Origin: Enterobacteriaceae bacterium 89
GTDB lineage: Bacteria; Pseudomonadota; Gammaproteobacteria; Enterobacterales; Enterobacteriaceae
NCBI GenBank assembly: GCA_014156375.1
Contig: RQJH01000002.1
Span: 1,022,331-1,086,330, forward strand
Length of the DNA: 64,000 bases
Reading direction: 5' to 3'
Shown here in pieces: positions 62,447-64,000 of this stretch. How positions within the stretch are numbered: position 1 is the stretch's first letter; each line of letters starts with the position of its first letter. The notes beneath the pieces were generated by a model, which did no database searches, was not told the origin of the DNA, and saw nothing but the letters and a program-made list of their open reading frames with translations. A program made the translations under genes and the position numbers.

Positions 62447-64000
62447 ATGTCCCACATTATCGATCTGACGCTCGATGGCCTCTCCTGTGGTCACTGCGTG
62501 AAACGTGTTAAAGAGAGCCTTGAACAGCGTCCCGACGTTGAACAGGCAGAAGTCACCGTGACCGAAGCGCGCGTGACCGGCAGCGCCAGCGCCGAAGCGC
62601 TTATCGACACCATCAAACAGGCCGGATACGGGGCGGAGTTAAGCCACCCAAAGGCTGATCCGCTGACAGAGTCATCACTCCCGTCGGAAGCACTGACAGC
62701 GGTCCCTCCAGCGCTTCCGGCAGCCGATGACGTTGACGACAGCCAGCAACTGTTGATCAACGGTATGAGCTGCGCCAGCTGTGTCTCCCGGGTACAAAAT
62801 GCGCTTGCCGCGGTCCCTGGCGTCACCCAGGCACGGGTCAATCTGGCGGAGCGCACGGCGCTGGTGATGGGCCATGCCGCTGCCGCCGATTTAGTACAGG
62901 CCGTAGAGAAAGCTGGCTACGGTGCTGAAGCTATTGAGGACGATCTCAAACGTCGTGAACGTCAGCAGGAAACCGCCGTCGCTACCATGAAGCGTTTTCG
63001 CTGGCAGGCGATTGTCGCCCTGCTGGTCGGCATCCCGGTCATGGTCTGGGGAATGATCGGCGACAACATGATGGTCACTGAAGCCAACCGCTCGCTGTGG
63101 CTGGTCATTGGCCTTGTCACTCTCGGCGTGATGGTTTTCGCCGGGGGCCATTTTTACTCCAGCGCGTGGAAAAGCCTGAAAAACGGCACTGCGACGATGG
63201 ACACCTTAGTCGCGCTGGGCACGGGCGTGGCCTGGCTGTACTCAATGAGCGTCAACCTGTGGCCGCAGTGGTTCCCGATGGAGGCGCGCCATCTTTATTA
63301 TGAAGCCAGCGCGATGATCATCGGTCTGATTAACCTTGGTCATATGCTGGAGGCACGCGCTCGTCAGCGTTCGTCCAAAGCGCTGGAAAAACTGCTCGAC
63401 CTCACGCCGCCTACCGCCCGCGTGGTGACGGAAGCGGGTGAAAAATCTGTGCCGCTGGCGGAAGTTCAGCCGGGGATGACGCTGCGTCTGACCACCGGTG
63501 ACCGTGTTCCGGTGGACGGCGAAATCACTCAGGGCGAAGCCTGGTTTGATGAAGCGATGCTCACCGGCGAGCCGGTCCCGCAACAGAAAACAGATGGCGA
63601 AAGTATTCATGCGGGTACCGTGGTGCAGGACGGCAGCGTACTGTTCCGCGCAAGCGCCGTTGGCAGCCACACGACCCTGTCGCGCATAATTCGTATGGTG
63701 CGCCAGGCGCAAAGCAGCAAACCGGAAATCGGCCAGCTGTCGGATCGCATTTCCGCCGTGTTTGTCCCGACGGTGGTGGCAATTGCCCTTTTCAGCGCGG
63801 CTATCTGGTACTTCTTCGGCCCTGCACCGCAGATTGTTTACACCCTGGTGATCGCCACCACGGTGCTGATTATCGCCTGTCCTTGTGCGCTTGGGCTGGC
63901 CACTCCGATGTCGATTATTGCAGGAGTCGGTCGCGCGGCTGAATATGGCGTTCTGGTTCGCGATGCGGATGCGCTACAGCGTGCAAGCGAACTGGACACA
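62447..64000 (+). CDS. copA: Cu(I)-exporting P-type ATPase CopA, 5' part
   Basis: The gene runs off the window; the first 518 residues are present. There are two N-terminal copper-binding domains (GLSCGHC with Cys14/Cys17, and GMSCASC with Cys109/Cys112), membrane segments from about 185, the actuator motif TGEP at 373-376, and the transmembrane metal-site motif Cys478-Pro-Cys480. The phosphorylation DKTGT motif lies beyond the window. TAAGGAG precedes the ATG by six bases. CopA exports Cu(I) from cytoplasm to periplasm and is induced through CueR. cueR and copA are adjacent, without the ybaST insertion seen in E. coli. Confidence 0.97.
   Translation, partial: MSHIIDLTLDGLSCGHCVKRVKESLEQRPDVEQAEVTVTEARVTGSASAEALIDTIKQAGYGAELSHPKADPLTESSLPSEALTAVPPALPAADDVDDSQQLLINGMSCASCVSRVQNALAAVPGVTQARVNLAERTALVMGHAAAADLVQAVEKAGYGAEAIEDDLKRRERQQETAVATMKRFRWQAIVALLVGIPVMVWGMIGDNMMVTEANRSLWLVIGLVTLGVMVFAGGHFYSSAWKSLKNGTATMDTLVALGTGVAWLYSMSVNLWPQWFPMEARHLYYEASAMIIGLINLGHMLEARARQRSSKALEKLLDLTPPTARVVTEAGEKSVPLAEVQPGMTLRLTTGDRVPVDGEITQGEAWFDEAMLTGEPVPQQKTDGESIHAGTVVQDGSVLFRASAVGSHTTLSRIIRMVRQAQSSKPEIGQLSDRISAVFVPTVVAIALFSAAIWYFFGPAPQIVYTLVIATTVLIIACPCALGLATPMSIIAGVGRAAEYGVLVRDADALQRASELDT

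Noticed and set aside
62447-64000. Truncated copA pseudogene
   Set aside because: The frame is intact to the last base of the window; the gene is cut by the window edge only.

Overview
The window is chromosomal DNA from a gamma-proteobacterium of the family Enterobacteriaceae. Most proteins read almost residue for residue like their Escherichia coli or Salmonella counterparts (FolD, CysS, PpiB, LpxH, PurE/PurK, SelU, TesA, FetAB, QmcA, CueR, CopA), and REP/BIME palindromes sit in many gene gaps. The right half keeps the E. coli order around argU-fimZ-fim-folD-cysS-ppiB-lpxH-purEK-selU-ybbP-ybbA-tesA-ybbO-cnoX-fetAB-qmcA-ybbJ-cueR-copA. The fimI gene and a fimY-like regulator make the fim cluster Salmonella-like. 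The content suggests an Enterobacter, Lelliottia or Leclercia type organism, but the species cannot be fixed from sequence reading alone. No prophage, insertion sequence, CRISPR array or replication origin was seen.

Left region (1-17.3 kb), metabolic and accessory. It begins with the tail of a dicarboxylate/anion transporter followed by a class I fumarase. A periplasmic HAD phosphatase and a sugar cluster follow (LacI-type repressor divergent from a clan-A glycoside hydrolase and a GPH-family symporter). Next come roxA (ribosomal protein arginine hydroxylase), a WbuC-type cupin, and a CitA/DpiB-like two-component system beside a complete binding-protein-dependent ABC transporter (binding protein, fused permease, ATPase). 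The block ends with a solitary AAA ATPase.

Middle region (17.5-40 kb), surface and adhesion. It contains a small exported protein built of His-Pro repeats every 13 residues and an autotransporter adhesin. The mmuPM S-methylmethionine salvage operon is preceded by tandem met boxes. A membrane-bound winged-helix regulator with its FidL-like partner (MarT/FidL style) and an EAL-domain c-di-GMP phosphodiesterase follow. A four-gene chaperone-usher operon, tRNA-Arg(UCU), a FimY-like regulator, a possible 40-residue small ORF, FimZ and the complete fimAICDHF type 1 fimbrial operon close the block. Both fimbrial operons carry a terminator-like hairpin directly after the major pilin gene. These genes plausibly form one co-regulated adhesion block.

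Right region (40-64 kb), conserved backbone with inserts. A PTS EIICB with its LacI/MalI-type repressor lies between ybcJ and cysS. The selenium-associated yedE-yedF pair and a small unknown membrane protein lie between lpxH and purE. A porin lies between selU and ybbP. The window ends inside copA, whose CueR operator is clearly visible. Three intergenic sites carry a CCCTCTCCC-type palindromic element, one of them amplified into three tandem 59-bp units.
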